Position numbers and translations under genes: made by a program
Notes under the pieces: model-generated
The model's database searches: none
What the model was told of the DNA's origin: nothing
Seen by the model: the letters and a program-made list of their open reading frames with translations, nothing else
Assembly (NCBI GenBank): GCA_038230215.1
Contig: JBBRNR010000005.1
Coordinates: 186,001 to 250,000 of the forward strand
DNA: 64,000 nt
Reading direction: 5' to 3'
Source of the DNA: DASVRZ01 sp038230215
Lineage (GTDB): Bacteria; Verrucomicrobiota; Verrucomicrobiia; Chthoniobacterales; DASVRZ01
Shown: positions 50,494 through 58,159 of the stretch, in pieces
How the letters are laid out: every line of letters begins with the position of its first letter
Numbering within the stretch: position 1 is the first letter of the stretch

Positions 50494-51345
50494 ATGAAAA
50501 CCTCGCCCATCCTAAATTTCACCTTGTTTTGCTTAGGTTTGGGGATGCTTTCCCCCTCGCTTTTTGGGTTTGCCTATTTTCCCTATGGAGTCGATCAGGC
50601 GCTGAAATGGGGTGATAATACTGTCGGCACTCCAGGCGGCCTAGTGACTTGGAGCATCATGCCGGACGGCACTCAGATAGACGCCTCCTTTACCGACCCA
50701 AATTTCTCGGGCACATCGAATATCACCCAGGTATTTGACCAGGTTGGCGGTTTCTCTGCGGCGTTTCCGATCATTCAAGAGGTCTTCGCAAAATGGTCAG
50801 CTGCCGCGAATATTCAATTCGTGCAAGTCTCTGACAGCGGTGCCGCCTTCAACAGTAGTGGCGCCAACCCGCCAGACACGGGACAGATTCGCCTCGGCGC
50901 TTTTAATATCAGCGGAAATGTCGGGGCCGTGGGCTACGCGCCTCCCCCCAACGGCAATACTTCACTGGAAGGAGATGTTCTTTTTAATCTAAATTCCCAC
51001 TTTCAGATTGCGGCGGGCAATGAAGGCGATGCGATTAATTATTTCCCAGATCCTTTTCCGGACAACTTTTTCAAAAACGATTTTGAAGGTCTCCTCCTTC
51101 ATGAAGTGGGGCACGCCCTGGGGCTGGCCCACCCGGCCGCTGGGGTGCAGGCCGTCATGTCCAACGACCCGGCCATTTACGCGAATATCAATCGCATACT
51201 CGACGCGGACGACGTGAATGGCATCCAGACTTTATACGGCATCCCCGAACCCTCTCAATGGGCACTTTTCATCGTATCCGCCGGGTTGCTCGTACTGCCT
51301 GCGCGGGTTCAACTACTCCGTAAGCGAAACGCCGCTGTTCACTAA
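50494..51345 (+). CDS. Matrixin-like metalloprotease with PEP-CTERM-type anchor
   Basis: A 283-residue exported protein with a signal peptide (residues about 8-28). The zinc site is HEVGHALGLAH, the matrixin/reprolysin HExxHxxGxxH form, followed by a Met-turn region (AVMSND). The C-terminus has PEPSQWALFIVSAGLLVLPARV followed by Arg/Lys residues, a PEP-CTERM sorting signal for exosortase-dependent surface display. No exosortase gene is in the window. The gene is monocistronic; smpB follows on the opposite strand. Confidence 0.88.
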   Translation: MKTSPILNFTLFCLGLGMLSPSLFGFAYFPYGVDQALKWGDNTVGTPGGLVTWSIMPDGTQIDASFTDPNFSGTSNITQVFDQVGGFSAAFPIIQEVFAKWSAAANIQFVQVSDSGAAFNSSGANPPDTGQIRLGAFNISGNVGAVGYAPPPNGNTSLEGDVLFNLNSHFQIAAGNEGDAINYFPDPFPDNFFKNDFEGLLLHEVGHALGLAHPAAGVQAVMSNDPAIYANINRILDADDVNGIQTLYGIPEPSQWALFIVSAGLLVLPARVQLLRKRNAAVH

Positions 51346-51375
51346 AACCCTGCGCTTGAAGCTGCGGAGTGTTTT

Positions 51376-51861
51376 CTAGAGATGCCGTTTGTTGAAGCGG
51401 GCCACTTCGCGATCCGTCTCGCGTTTGCTGGCTTTTTCCTTCAAGTCGGCGCGTTTGTCGTGGGAGACCTTGCCTTTGCCGATGCCGATCTCGACTTTGA
51501 CCCGGCTTTTTTTCCAATACATCCCGAGGGCGACGATGGTCTGGCCCTCGATGGCGGTGGCGCTGAAAAGTTTCTGGATCTCGGCCTTGTGCAGGAGCAG
51601 CCGCCGTGGGCGTTTCGGTAGATGCTGCTCGTGGCTGGCGTTGTCGTAGGCGCGAATGTCGGCGTCCATCAGGAAAACTTCGCCGTCGTCCACGCGGGCA
51701 AAGGCGTTGGTCAGATTGGCGAAACCGGCCCGAATCGATTTGAGTTCGGTGCCCTTGAGTTCAATTCCCGCCTCGAATCGCTCGATGATGAAATAATCCC
51801 GCAGCGCCTTGCGGTTTGTGGTGATCTCGGGTGTTTTCGCCCGTTTCTCTTTTTCAGCCAT
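51376..51861 (-). CDS. smpB: SsrA-binding protein SmpB
   Basis: A 161-residue RNA-binding protein that brings tmRNA to stalled ribosomes. Family motifs are NRKALRDYFIIERFEAGIEL and GTELKSIRAG, then IRAYDNASHEQHLPKRPRRLL, and the basic C-terminal tail DKRADLKEKASKRETDREVAR. Length is normal. tmRNA itself is not in the window. It follows rpoZ on the same strand with 21 bases between. Confidence 0.96.
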   Translation of the reverse strand: MAEKEKRAKTPEITTNRKALRDYFIIERFEAGIELKGTELKSIRAGFANLTNAFARVDDGEVFLMDADIRAYDNASHEQHLPKRPRRLLLHKAEIQKLFSATAIEGQTIVALGMYWKKSRVKVEIGIGKGKVSHDKRADLKEKASKRETDREVARFNKRHL

Positions 51862-51882
51862 AATCTGGCCGGTTGAGGTGAC

Positions 51883-52092
51883 TTAGGCGATAGCTGGCTC
51901 GGAAAGATCGAGCTTCAGTTTACCTTCGATGATTTCCTGAAGGGCGATGTCGGAGAGCCCCATTTTCGGACCGACTTCGACGGTCGGACGAGCCCCGGCG
52001 CTGAGCTGGCGAACGCGTTTCGAGACGACGTTGATGAGCACCTGGCTATTGGTGATGATTTTATGGGCTTCTTCGACGAGCAGACTGTTCAT
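51883..52092 (-). CDS. rpoZ: RNA polymerase omega subunit
   Basis: A 69-residue protein. The helical core has the omega pattern SQVLINVVSKRVRQLSAGARP followed by EIIEGKL, where the family has the NRY-VA region in the first helix and EIAxGK in the second. It stabilises the beta-prime subunit of RNA polymerase. The N-terminus is diverged (usual start ARxT), so the call rests on the second half and length. It lies between gcvH and smpB on the same strand. Confidence 0.8.
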   Translation of the reverse strand: MNSLLVEEAHKIITNSQVLINVVSKRVRQLSAGARPTVEVGPKMGLSDIALQEIIEGKLKLDLSEPAIA

Positions 52093-52154
52093 TGGATTAA
52101 AAAGGAACCGGATGAATACGGGCGAACAGCGGCGCTGTCAAACCGTGAGTCGAG

Positions 52155-52535
52155 TTAGACTCCGATCTGGGCGCGATACGCGGCGGCGTCTTTCAGCGCG
52201 TCGAGTTCGCTGGAATCGGAGATTTTGATTTTGTAGATCCAGCCGTCGCCGAAGGAGTCGGTGTTTAGCAATGCCGGATTCCCGTCGAGCGCAGTGTTCA
52301 CCTCGATGACTTCGCCCGAGAGCGGAGAATAAATGTCGCTCGCCGCTTTGACGGATTCGACGACGGCGATGGTTTCTTTCGCAACGACCGGACGTCCGAC
52401 TTTCGGCAACTCCACGTAAACGATGTCCGTCAATTCGGCCTGGGCATGTTCGGTGATTCCGATGGTGGCGGTGTCACCCTCGAGGAGGACCCATTCGTGG
52501 GATTCGGCGTATTTAAGATTTTCTGGGACGTTCAT
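52155..52535 (-). CDS. gcvH: Glycine cleavage system H protein
   Basis: A 126-residue lipoyl carrier protein that shuttles the aminomethyl group between GcvP, GcvT and the lipoamide dehydrogenase. The lipoylation Lys lies in ETIAVVESVKAASDIYSPLS. The N-terminus YAESHEWVLLEGDTATIGIT is typical. Its ATG overlaps the gcvT stop (ATGA), so translation is coupled. gcvP is not within the window. Confidence 0.96.
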   Translation of the reverse strand: MNVPENLKYAESHEWVLLEGDTATIGITEHAQAELTDIVYVELPKVGRPVVAKETIAVVESVKAASDIYSPLSGEVIEVNTALDGNPALLNTDSFGDGWIYKIKISDSSELDALKDAAAYRAQIGV

Positions 52536-53614
52536 GATTTTAGATAGAGTGGTTTCTTGGCGACAATGGCGGGATATTTCCGGCCGCGAATGTCGATTTC
52601 GAGTTCGGTTCCTATGGCAGCGCTGGCGGGCAAATACGCCAGGCCGATTCCGATGCCGAGGCTGGGGGAAAGTCCGCCGCTGCACGTTTCGCCGACGACT
52701 TCGCCACCGATGAGCACCGGATAATGCGAACGCGGGGGCGGTCCCTTGGAGGTCATGGTGAAGGGCGTCAACTTCAATGGAACTCCGCTCTGTTTTTGCG
52801 CGAGCAACGTTTCGCGACCGATGAAATCGCTTTTTTCCAGATCGACGAAGAACCCGAGCCCGGCTTCGAGCGGCGTGCGAATCGGACTCAGATCGGAGCC
52901 GTTCAGCGGATAGCAAACCTCCAGCCGCAACGTGTCGCGCGCACCCAGTCCGCAGGGTTTTGCACGCAGCGCCAGCAGCTTCTGCCAGACGCCTGCGGCC
53001 TCTTCCGTCGCAAAGAAAATCTCCGCTCCATCCTCGCCCGTGTAGCCGGTGCGGCCGACCAGAAAACTCACCCCATGCGCGACGACTTCGATCATTCCGC
53101 TGCGTGTCGGCAGTTCGGCGCCGAGAAAATTTCCCAGCAACGCAACCGCGCCCGGCCCCTGCACGGCGATGCCGGCGTAGTCGTCGCTTTGATTGGAAAT
53201 ATCGACGTCTCCATCGTGATGCAACTCGAGCCAGGCAAAATCCTCCGTGATTTTCGCGGCGTTCACCACGAGGAAATAGAGATGTTCGTCCAATCGATAG
53301 ACGATTAAATCATCAATCACGCCGCCGGTTTTGTTTAGCAGCAGGGTGTATTGCCCCTGCCCCACTGCGAGCTTCTGGATGTTGTTCGTCAGCAGCCGAT
53401 TCAGAAATGTCCCCGAGTCTGGTCCCGAGACTAGAATCTGGCCCATGTGAGAAATGTCGAACATTCCCACGGATTGCCGCACGGCGAGATGTTCCTCCAT
53501 GATGCTCGTGTAAAAAACCGGCATTTCCCAGCCGCCGAACTCAATCATTTTTCCGCCCAGCCGCATGTGTTCGTCGAAAAGTGGAGTGCGCTGGACTTTG
53601 CTGATTTCGGACAC
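52532..53614 (-). CDS. gcvT: Aminomethyltransferase, glycine cleavage T protein
   Basis: A 360-residue tetrahydrofolate-dependent enzyme that takes the methylene unit from the H protein. It starts with GTG at 53614; the MRLGGKMIEFGGWEMPVFY region, FDISHMGQILV and the catalytic-site pattern GYTGEDGAEI are visible, with the folate-binding region VCYPLNGSDLSP. gcvH follows with an ATGA overlap. The nearest gene upstream is divergent. Confidence 0.95.
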   Translation of the reverse strand: MSEISKVQRTPLFDEHMRLGGKMIEFGGWEMPVFYTSIMEEHLAVRQSVGMFDISHMGQILVSGPDSGTFLNRLLTNNIQKLAVGQGQYTLLLNKTGGVIDDLIVYRLDEHLYFLVVNAAKITEDFAWLELHHDGDVDISNQSDDYAGIAVQGPGAVALLGNFLGAELPTRSGMIEVVAHGVSFLVGRTGYTGEDGAEIFFATEEAAGVWQKLLALRAKPCGLGARDTLRLEVCYPLNGSDLSPIRTPLEAGLGFFVDLEKSDFIGRETLLAQKQSGVPLKLTPFTMTSKGPPPRSHYPVLIGGEVVGETCSGGLSPSLGIGIGLAYLPASAAIGTELEIDIRGRKYPAIVAKKPLYLKS

Positions 53615-53700
53615 GCCGAAAAATTAGGGACCACTTCCATCGAAGTCAAACTGCATAAAGAGTGGCGACAAAATCGAAACTGCTGCTATCGAATACCGGC

Positions 53701-54471
53701 ATGTCCTGGCTCAACAAACTCGAACGCATCGCCGCCCCCATTGCCGTGCCAGGCATTATTCGCTATGTGGCGTTTTTGAGTTCCGCCGCGTTCATCGTCG
53801 GCCTCGCCATGCCGGGCACGCAGGCGTTGATGCCGCTCGAACCGGCCGCAGTCTTTGCTGGCGAATGGTGGCGTCTGCTCACGTTTGCCTTCATGCCGTC
53901 GAGTTACAGTCTCTTCTGGATTTTCGCGCTGATGTTTCTCTTTTACATGGGCGATTCCTTGGAGCGCGTGATGGGAGCGACGCGGCTGACCCTTTTCTAT
54001 CTGCTCGGCTGGCTGGCCACCGTCGTGGCGACATTTCTTTTCGGCGGTATCGGCACGCCGGTCTTCTTGAACCTTGCGATTCTGCTCGCGTTCGCCACGT
54101 ATTTCCCCGACTCGCAAATCTCCATTTACTTCATCTTCCCGGTAAAGGTGAAGTGGGTCGCGCTCGTTTCGCTAGCGATTGCGCTCGTCGTGGCGCGAGG
54201 TTTATCCGGCTACGCCACGCTCGCGCTCTGTCTGGGAAATTACCTTCTTTTCTTCGGCTTCGACTTGGTGAAAGCCTTTCACACCACCCAGCAGATTGCG
54301 AAGCGGCGGCACGAGTTTCGCGAAAAAGCACGCCCCGACGAAGACACGCTGCATCATTGCAAGGTCTGCCAGCGCACAGAGAAATCGGACCCGGATCTGG
54401 AGTTTCGCGTCTCTGCCGATGGTGAGGAATACTGCACCGAGCACTTGCCGTCTCGGGTGAGCGGAGTTTGA
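53701..54471 (+). CDS. Rhomboid-like polytopic membrane protein, probably inactive
   Basis: A 256-residue membrane protein with six predicted membrane segments. Segments around EWWRLLTFAFMPSS and FLFYMGDSLERVMGATRLTLFYLLG match the N-terminal half of rhomboid-family proteins (WRxxT and the loop GxxLE). The serine-protease GxSG motif and the catalytic His are not seen (GGIGTPVFLNLA sits in that region), so it is probably a pseudoprotease like Derlin proteins. A soluble tail has a CKVC pair and a later Cys, suggesting a metal site. The Met at 53701 is preferred over one 13 codons upstream. Confidence 0.75.
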   Translation: MSWLNKLERIAAPIAVPGIIRYVAFLSSAAFIVGLAMPGTQALMPLEPAAVFAGEWWRLLTFAFMPSSYSLFWIFALMFLFYMGDSLERVMGATRLTLFYLLGWLATVVATFLFGGIGTPVFLNLAILLAFATYFPDSQISIYFIFPVKVKWVALVSLAIALVVARGLSGYATLALCLGNYLLFFGFDLVKAFHTTQQIAKRRHEFREKARPDEDTLHHCKVCQRTEKSDPDLEFRVSADGEEYCTEHLPSRVSGV

Positions 54472-54477
54472 TTCGAT

Positions 54478-55518
54478 TCAGCTGCGACTGAGTTTGCGCA
54501 GCACCTCGACACGCTTCCAAGCATCACCGCTCTCGATAATTTTCCAGGCCTTTTCGATGCCGGTCTTGAGATCGGGCGCGGCTCCGGTGATGACGAATCC
54601 AGCGCCCGCATTCAGCGAGACAATCTCGCGCAAAGGCTCGAGCTTGTCGTTGCCGCGTAGGAGTTTTTCCAAAATGATGGCGTTCGCCCGGGCGTCGCCA
54701 CCGCGAAGCGAATGCAAGTCGCGCACTTCGCGCACGTCGGCCTGCACCGTAAAACGCCTCATTTCGCCATTTTCCAGCGCGATTACCCGGCTCGGCCCGA
54801 GCGTGGAAAGCTCGTCCATGCCGCGCCCGTCGGCAGTGGTGCCGTGGACGACCCAGGCGGCTTTGCGTCCGATTTTTTTCAGAACGGCGGCGTATTTTTC
54901 CTGCATCGCACCATCGAAAATGCCCACAAGCTGATGCGTTGGGCGCGCCGGGTTGAGGAGCGGTCCGAGAAGGTTAAACATGGTCGTAATCCCCTCCCCC
55001 GCGAGCTGGCGGCGGACGCGTCCGATGGTTTTGAAGGATGGATGATACGCCGGGGCGAAGAGAAATCCGCAACCGGCTTCTACGACGCATTTCTTCAATA
55101 CGATGGAAGTCGTCTCGATCTGAATACCGAGCGCCTCCAGCACGTCGGCACCGCCGGATTTCGAGGTGATGGCGCGGTTGCCGTGCTTCAAAACGGTGAC
55201 GCCACCCGCAGCAAGCACAAACATAGCAGCGGTGGAGATGTTGAAAAGTTGGAGGTTATCGCCGCCGGTACCGCAGATGTCCAGCGTGGGCAGAGCCGGG
55301 TCAAACTCGAGTTGCGGATCGACCGCGCAATCGAGAAAAGCCTCCACGAAACCGGCGAGCTCGCTGGCCGTCTCGCCGCGTTCCCGGGCCGCGCGCAGAA
55401 ATGTGGCCTTGATCGCGTCGTCCACATTGGGCGATAGCAACGCCTTGGCCGCAACAGGAATTTCCAGCGGCTGGAGTTCCCGATCAATAGTGAGGGCTTT
55501 GGCTAACGGGGAATCCAT
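54478..55518 (-). CDS. trpD: Anthranilate phosphoribosyltransferase
   Basis: A 346-residue enzyme that joins anthranilate and PRPP in tryptophan synthesis. Motifs are DICGTGGDNLQLFNISTA (PRPP binding), VLKHGNRAITSKSGGADVLEALG, and FNLLGPLLNPARPTHQLVG. Length and motifs are normal. No other trp gene is near, so the pathway is dispersed in this genome. Confidence 0.96.
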   Translation of the reverse strand: MDSPLAKALTIDRELQPLEIPVAAKALLSPNVDDAIKATFLRAARERGETASELAGFVEAFLDCAVDPQLEFDPALPTLDICGTGGDNLQLFNISTAAMFVLAAGGVTVLKHGNRAITSKSGGADVLEALGIQIETTSIVLKKCVVEAGCGFLFAPAYHPSFKTIGRVRRQLAGEGITTMFNLLGPLLNPARPTHQLVGIFDGAMQEKYAAVLKKIGRKAAWVVHGTTADGRGMDELSTLGPSRVIALENGEMRRFTVQADVREVRDLHSLRGGDARANAIILEKLLRGNDKLEPLREIVSLNAGAGFVITGAAPDLKTGIEKAWKIIESGDAWKRVEVLRKLSRS

Positions 55519-55648
55519 GGCGAAAATTATTTCTAGGAAATAGCAATAATGATGCCGCTGACGCTTGGAACAGCGGGAATGGCTACAATTATTTACTCCA
55601 ACTAAACGGATTATTTTTGACGCTAGCTGTCAGACGCATGAAGGAGTC

Positions 55649-55978
55649 TTAACCTTCCGCCTCGGCGGCAGCGCGCTTCATGCTGCCGGAGAGTGTGGCC
55701 ACGCGGTCGCGCATGATTTTACCGGACTTAAACTTTACCGAGGCGCGCGACGGAATGTCGTATTTGCTGCCGGGCTGATTCGGGTTGCGCCCGATTCTGG
55801 CCTTGGTCAGGCGCACTTCAAAAATCCCGAAATTTCGCAACTCCACATCGTCACCGCTGGCCAGCGTTTCCGTGATGAGATCGAGAGTTTTCTGGACAAT
55901 TTCGAAGACCTGATGCTGCACAACTCCGGTCTCGTTGCTGATTTTTACCACTATGTCCCGCTTGGTTAGATTGGCCAT
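55649..55978 (-). CDS. HU/IHF-family DNA-binding protein
   Basis: A 109-residue nucleoid protein. It starts MANLTKRDIVVKISNETGV, has the conserved ELRNFGIFEV and the beta-arm RIGRNPNQPG with Pro that intercalates in DNA, then a longer basic tail than E. coli HU (90 residues). IHF-type or HU-type cannot be decided. The tail KSGKIMRDRVATLSGSMKRA might add DNA contact. It is a single gene between trpD and rnhC. Confidence 0.93.
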   Translation of the reverse strand: MANLTKRDIVVKISNETGVVQHQVFEIVQKTLDLITETLASGDDVELRNFGIFEVRLTKARIGRNPNQPGSKYDIPSRASVKFKSGKIMRDRVATLSGSMKRAAAEAEG

Positions 55979-56121
55979 CGTGTATTGCCTTGGTTAGAAT
56001 TTGTTTCGTCTGCGTGTGTGGCGGAGCATGGAAAACCTAATTGCGATTCCCTCGGTCCCTGCGTACGGCGAAGAAAATAGTGACAAATGAAAGCCGTTGG
56101 CAAGCCTCCTTTTGCGGTCAA

Positions 56122-57093
56122 TTATATTTTTTTGCGGAAATACGGCTTCGTTTGCAAACGATAGCTTTCTGGAGCGATCTCGTGGGCTGTTTTGAAATGG
56201 GTTTTCGCCGAAAGCAGGAGAAACTCCGGACCTCGCTCGGCGACGAGCTTTTCGGCCAGTTGACGCACCATGGCCGAGGCTCCGCGGGGCAGCGTGGCGA
56301 GCCCGAGTTTTTTTCCTGCGCGATCCATCCAGTCGATGAAAGCGTCGCGCGCCAGGATCGAAGCCGCGGCCACCGCGATGTCGGACTCGGCCTTTGTGCG
56401 CTGCTCGATCTCGATGGTTTGCGCACGATCCTTCAGCGCTTGCTGGATGAGCTTGGGATTGGCAAATTGATCGGAAAGAGCGCGTGGACAGTCGGGTTGC
56501 ATTTCAACGAGGTTGGAAATCACCGCAGCGTGACCCCAGGCGAGCAGGTGGTTGAGGCTTTTTCGCTGGCGGGAATACGACTCATACATCTCATTGTAAC
56601 GCTCCGGGGTGAGGCGGATCACATTAAAGCTCGCCCCGGGTGTTTCGCGGATGATCTTCGCTAGTTTGCGAATGCTGGCGTCACTTGTGATCCGCTTGCT
56701 GTCCTGGATTCCAGCCACCTTGTAGGCGTGCGCCAGCTCACGATCCACATAGGCTCCGGCGATCACTAAAGGGCCGAAAAAATCCCCTTTTCCGCTCTCA
56801 TCGATGCCGAAGTGCGGTGAATACATTTCCGGATTCAACTCTTCCTCGTAGCCAAATTTCGCCTCGCCGAGAATCTCCGGTTCCAGGCGAAAGGTGAGAA
56901 ATTCCTCCGTATCCCTCCCCTGCAAAACGACCTTCGGTCCCTTCTCATAGACCGCCACATTCAGCTTCCCCTTGCTCGCGGCGTAGAGCGTGTAGGGTTT
57001 TTCGACGAACTCAAAACCATCCGACTTCAATAACACTCGCAGCTTCTCGGCCTGCACAGGCGTAAGCGCGGAGGTGTGGGTGGTCAGGGGCAT
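56122..57093 (-). CDS. rnhC: Ribonuclease HIII
   Basis: A 323-residue RNase H of type 2 with the N-terminal TBP-like substrate-binding domain typical of RNase HIII. The catalytic core has GIDESGKGDFFGPLVIAG (the D-E pair), IQDSKRITSD and the AAASILARDAF segment. It removes RNA from RNA-DNA hybrids. A TTG seven codons upstream also opens the frame, but the ATG at 57093 is preferred. It is divergent from mutY with only 50 bases between starts. Confidence 0.93.
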   Translation of the reverse strand: MPLTTHTSALTPVQAEKLRVLLKSDGFEFVEKPYTLYAASKGKLNVAVYEKGPKVVLQGRDTEEFLTFRLEPEILGEAKFGYEEELNPEMYSPHFGIDESGKGDFFGPLVIAGAYVDRELAHAYKVAGIQDSKRITSDASIRKLAKIIRETPGASFNVIRLTPERYNEMYESYSRQRKSLNHLLAWGHAAVISNLVEMQPDCPRALSDQFANPKLIQQALKDRAQTIEIEQRTKAESDIAVAAASILARDAFIDWMDRAGKKLGLATLPRGASAMVRQLAEKLVAERGPEFLLLSAKTHFKTAHEIAPESYRLQTKPYFRKKI

Positions 57094-57143
57094 CGGGAAA
57101 ATGTTCTCGCGCAAAGGCGCAAAGACGCAAAGGTTAAAACGCC

Positions 57144-58130
57144 GTGGCCGCGTTATTTCCCGATTCCTTTTACGTTCAACTCCGAGACTGGTTTCGCCAG
57201 AACGCCCGTGCGCTGCCCTGGCGCGGCACGTCCGATCCGTATGCGATCATGGTCTCGGAATTCATGCTTCAGCAGACGCAGGTCGCCACGGTCATCCCGT
57301 ATTTCAACCGCTGGATGAATCAGTTTCCGACCGTCCAGAGTCTCGCCGCCGCCAGCGAGCAGGATGTCCTTAGCCTCTGGCAGGGACTCGGATATTACTC
57401 ACGCGCTAAAAATTTACATTGGACTTCGAAGGAAATCGGTGACCGCTTTCCCGACAATCTCGCCGACATGAAAAAACTTCCTGGTATGGGCGATTATACC
57501 GCCGGAGCGATCCTCACCTTTTCGAGAAACGCCCGCGTTCCCATCGTAGATGCCAACATCGCCCGCGTCCTCGCCCGGCTCTTCGATTTCCAGAAACCAA
57601 TCGATTCCACGGACGGGCGCGCCAAAATCTGGGCCTATGCCGCCCAGCTGTTGCCAAAGGAAAACGCGGGCGAGTTCAATGCCGCTCTAATGGAACTTGG
57701 TGCGCTGATTTGCACTCCGCGACCGAAGTGCGCCGAGTGTCCTGTCACCACGCATTGCCTCGCTTTTCAGGCCGGAAATCCCGTGCGGCTTCCCGTGAAG
57801 TTACCGAAAGCCGCTGTCACGCAGAAAGTAGAGCGAGCCTTGTTTATCAGTAATGGCGACCTCATTGCCCTCGTCCAGCGCACGCAAAACCCATGGAAAA
57901 ATATGTGGGTGCTCCCCCCGATGACACACGAGCCCGACGTCCTCGAAATGCCCGTCGTCTCGCACAAATATGGCATCACGCGCTACCGGGTGACGCTGGA
58001 AATTTACCACGCCAAATCTACCGCTGTCGGAGTCCGTTGGTGTAATCCATTGGAACTCGAATCACTCCCCATTCCGTCGCCCCATCGCCGCGTGCTGGAG
58101 GCTCTCGGGTCGGGCGTTTCCCAGAGATAG
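57144..58130 (+). CDS. mutY: A/G-specific adenine DNA glycosylase
   Basis: A 328-residue base-excision repair enzyme that removes adenine opposite 8-oxoguanine. It begins at GTG 57144. The helix-hairpin-helix and catalytic region LPGMGDYTAGAILTF and VDANIARVLARLF are present; the [4Fe-4S] site is CTPRPKCAECPVTTHC; a NUDIX-like C-terminal domain follows (VLPPMTHEPDV). The C-terminal domain is somewhat shorter than in E. coli. Confidence 0.94.
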   Translation: MAALFPDSFYVQLRDWFRQNARALPWRGTSDPYAIMVSEFMLQQTQVATVIPYFNRWMNQFPTVQSLAAASEQDVLSLWQGLGYYSRAKNLHWTSKEIGDRFPDNLADMKKLPGMGDYTAGAILTFSRNARVPIVDANIARVLARLFDFQKPIDSTDGRAKIWAYAAQLLPKENAGEFNAALMELGALICTPRPKCAECPVTTHCLAFQAGNPVRLPVKLPKAAVTQKVERALFISNGDLIALVQRTQNPWKNMWVLPPMTHEPDVLEMPVVSHKYGITRYRVTLEIYHAKSTAVGVRWCNPLELESLPIPSPHRRVLEALGSGVSQR

Positions 58131-58159
58131 ATGATTCCTGAAACCACTCGTAGTTTCAA

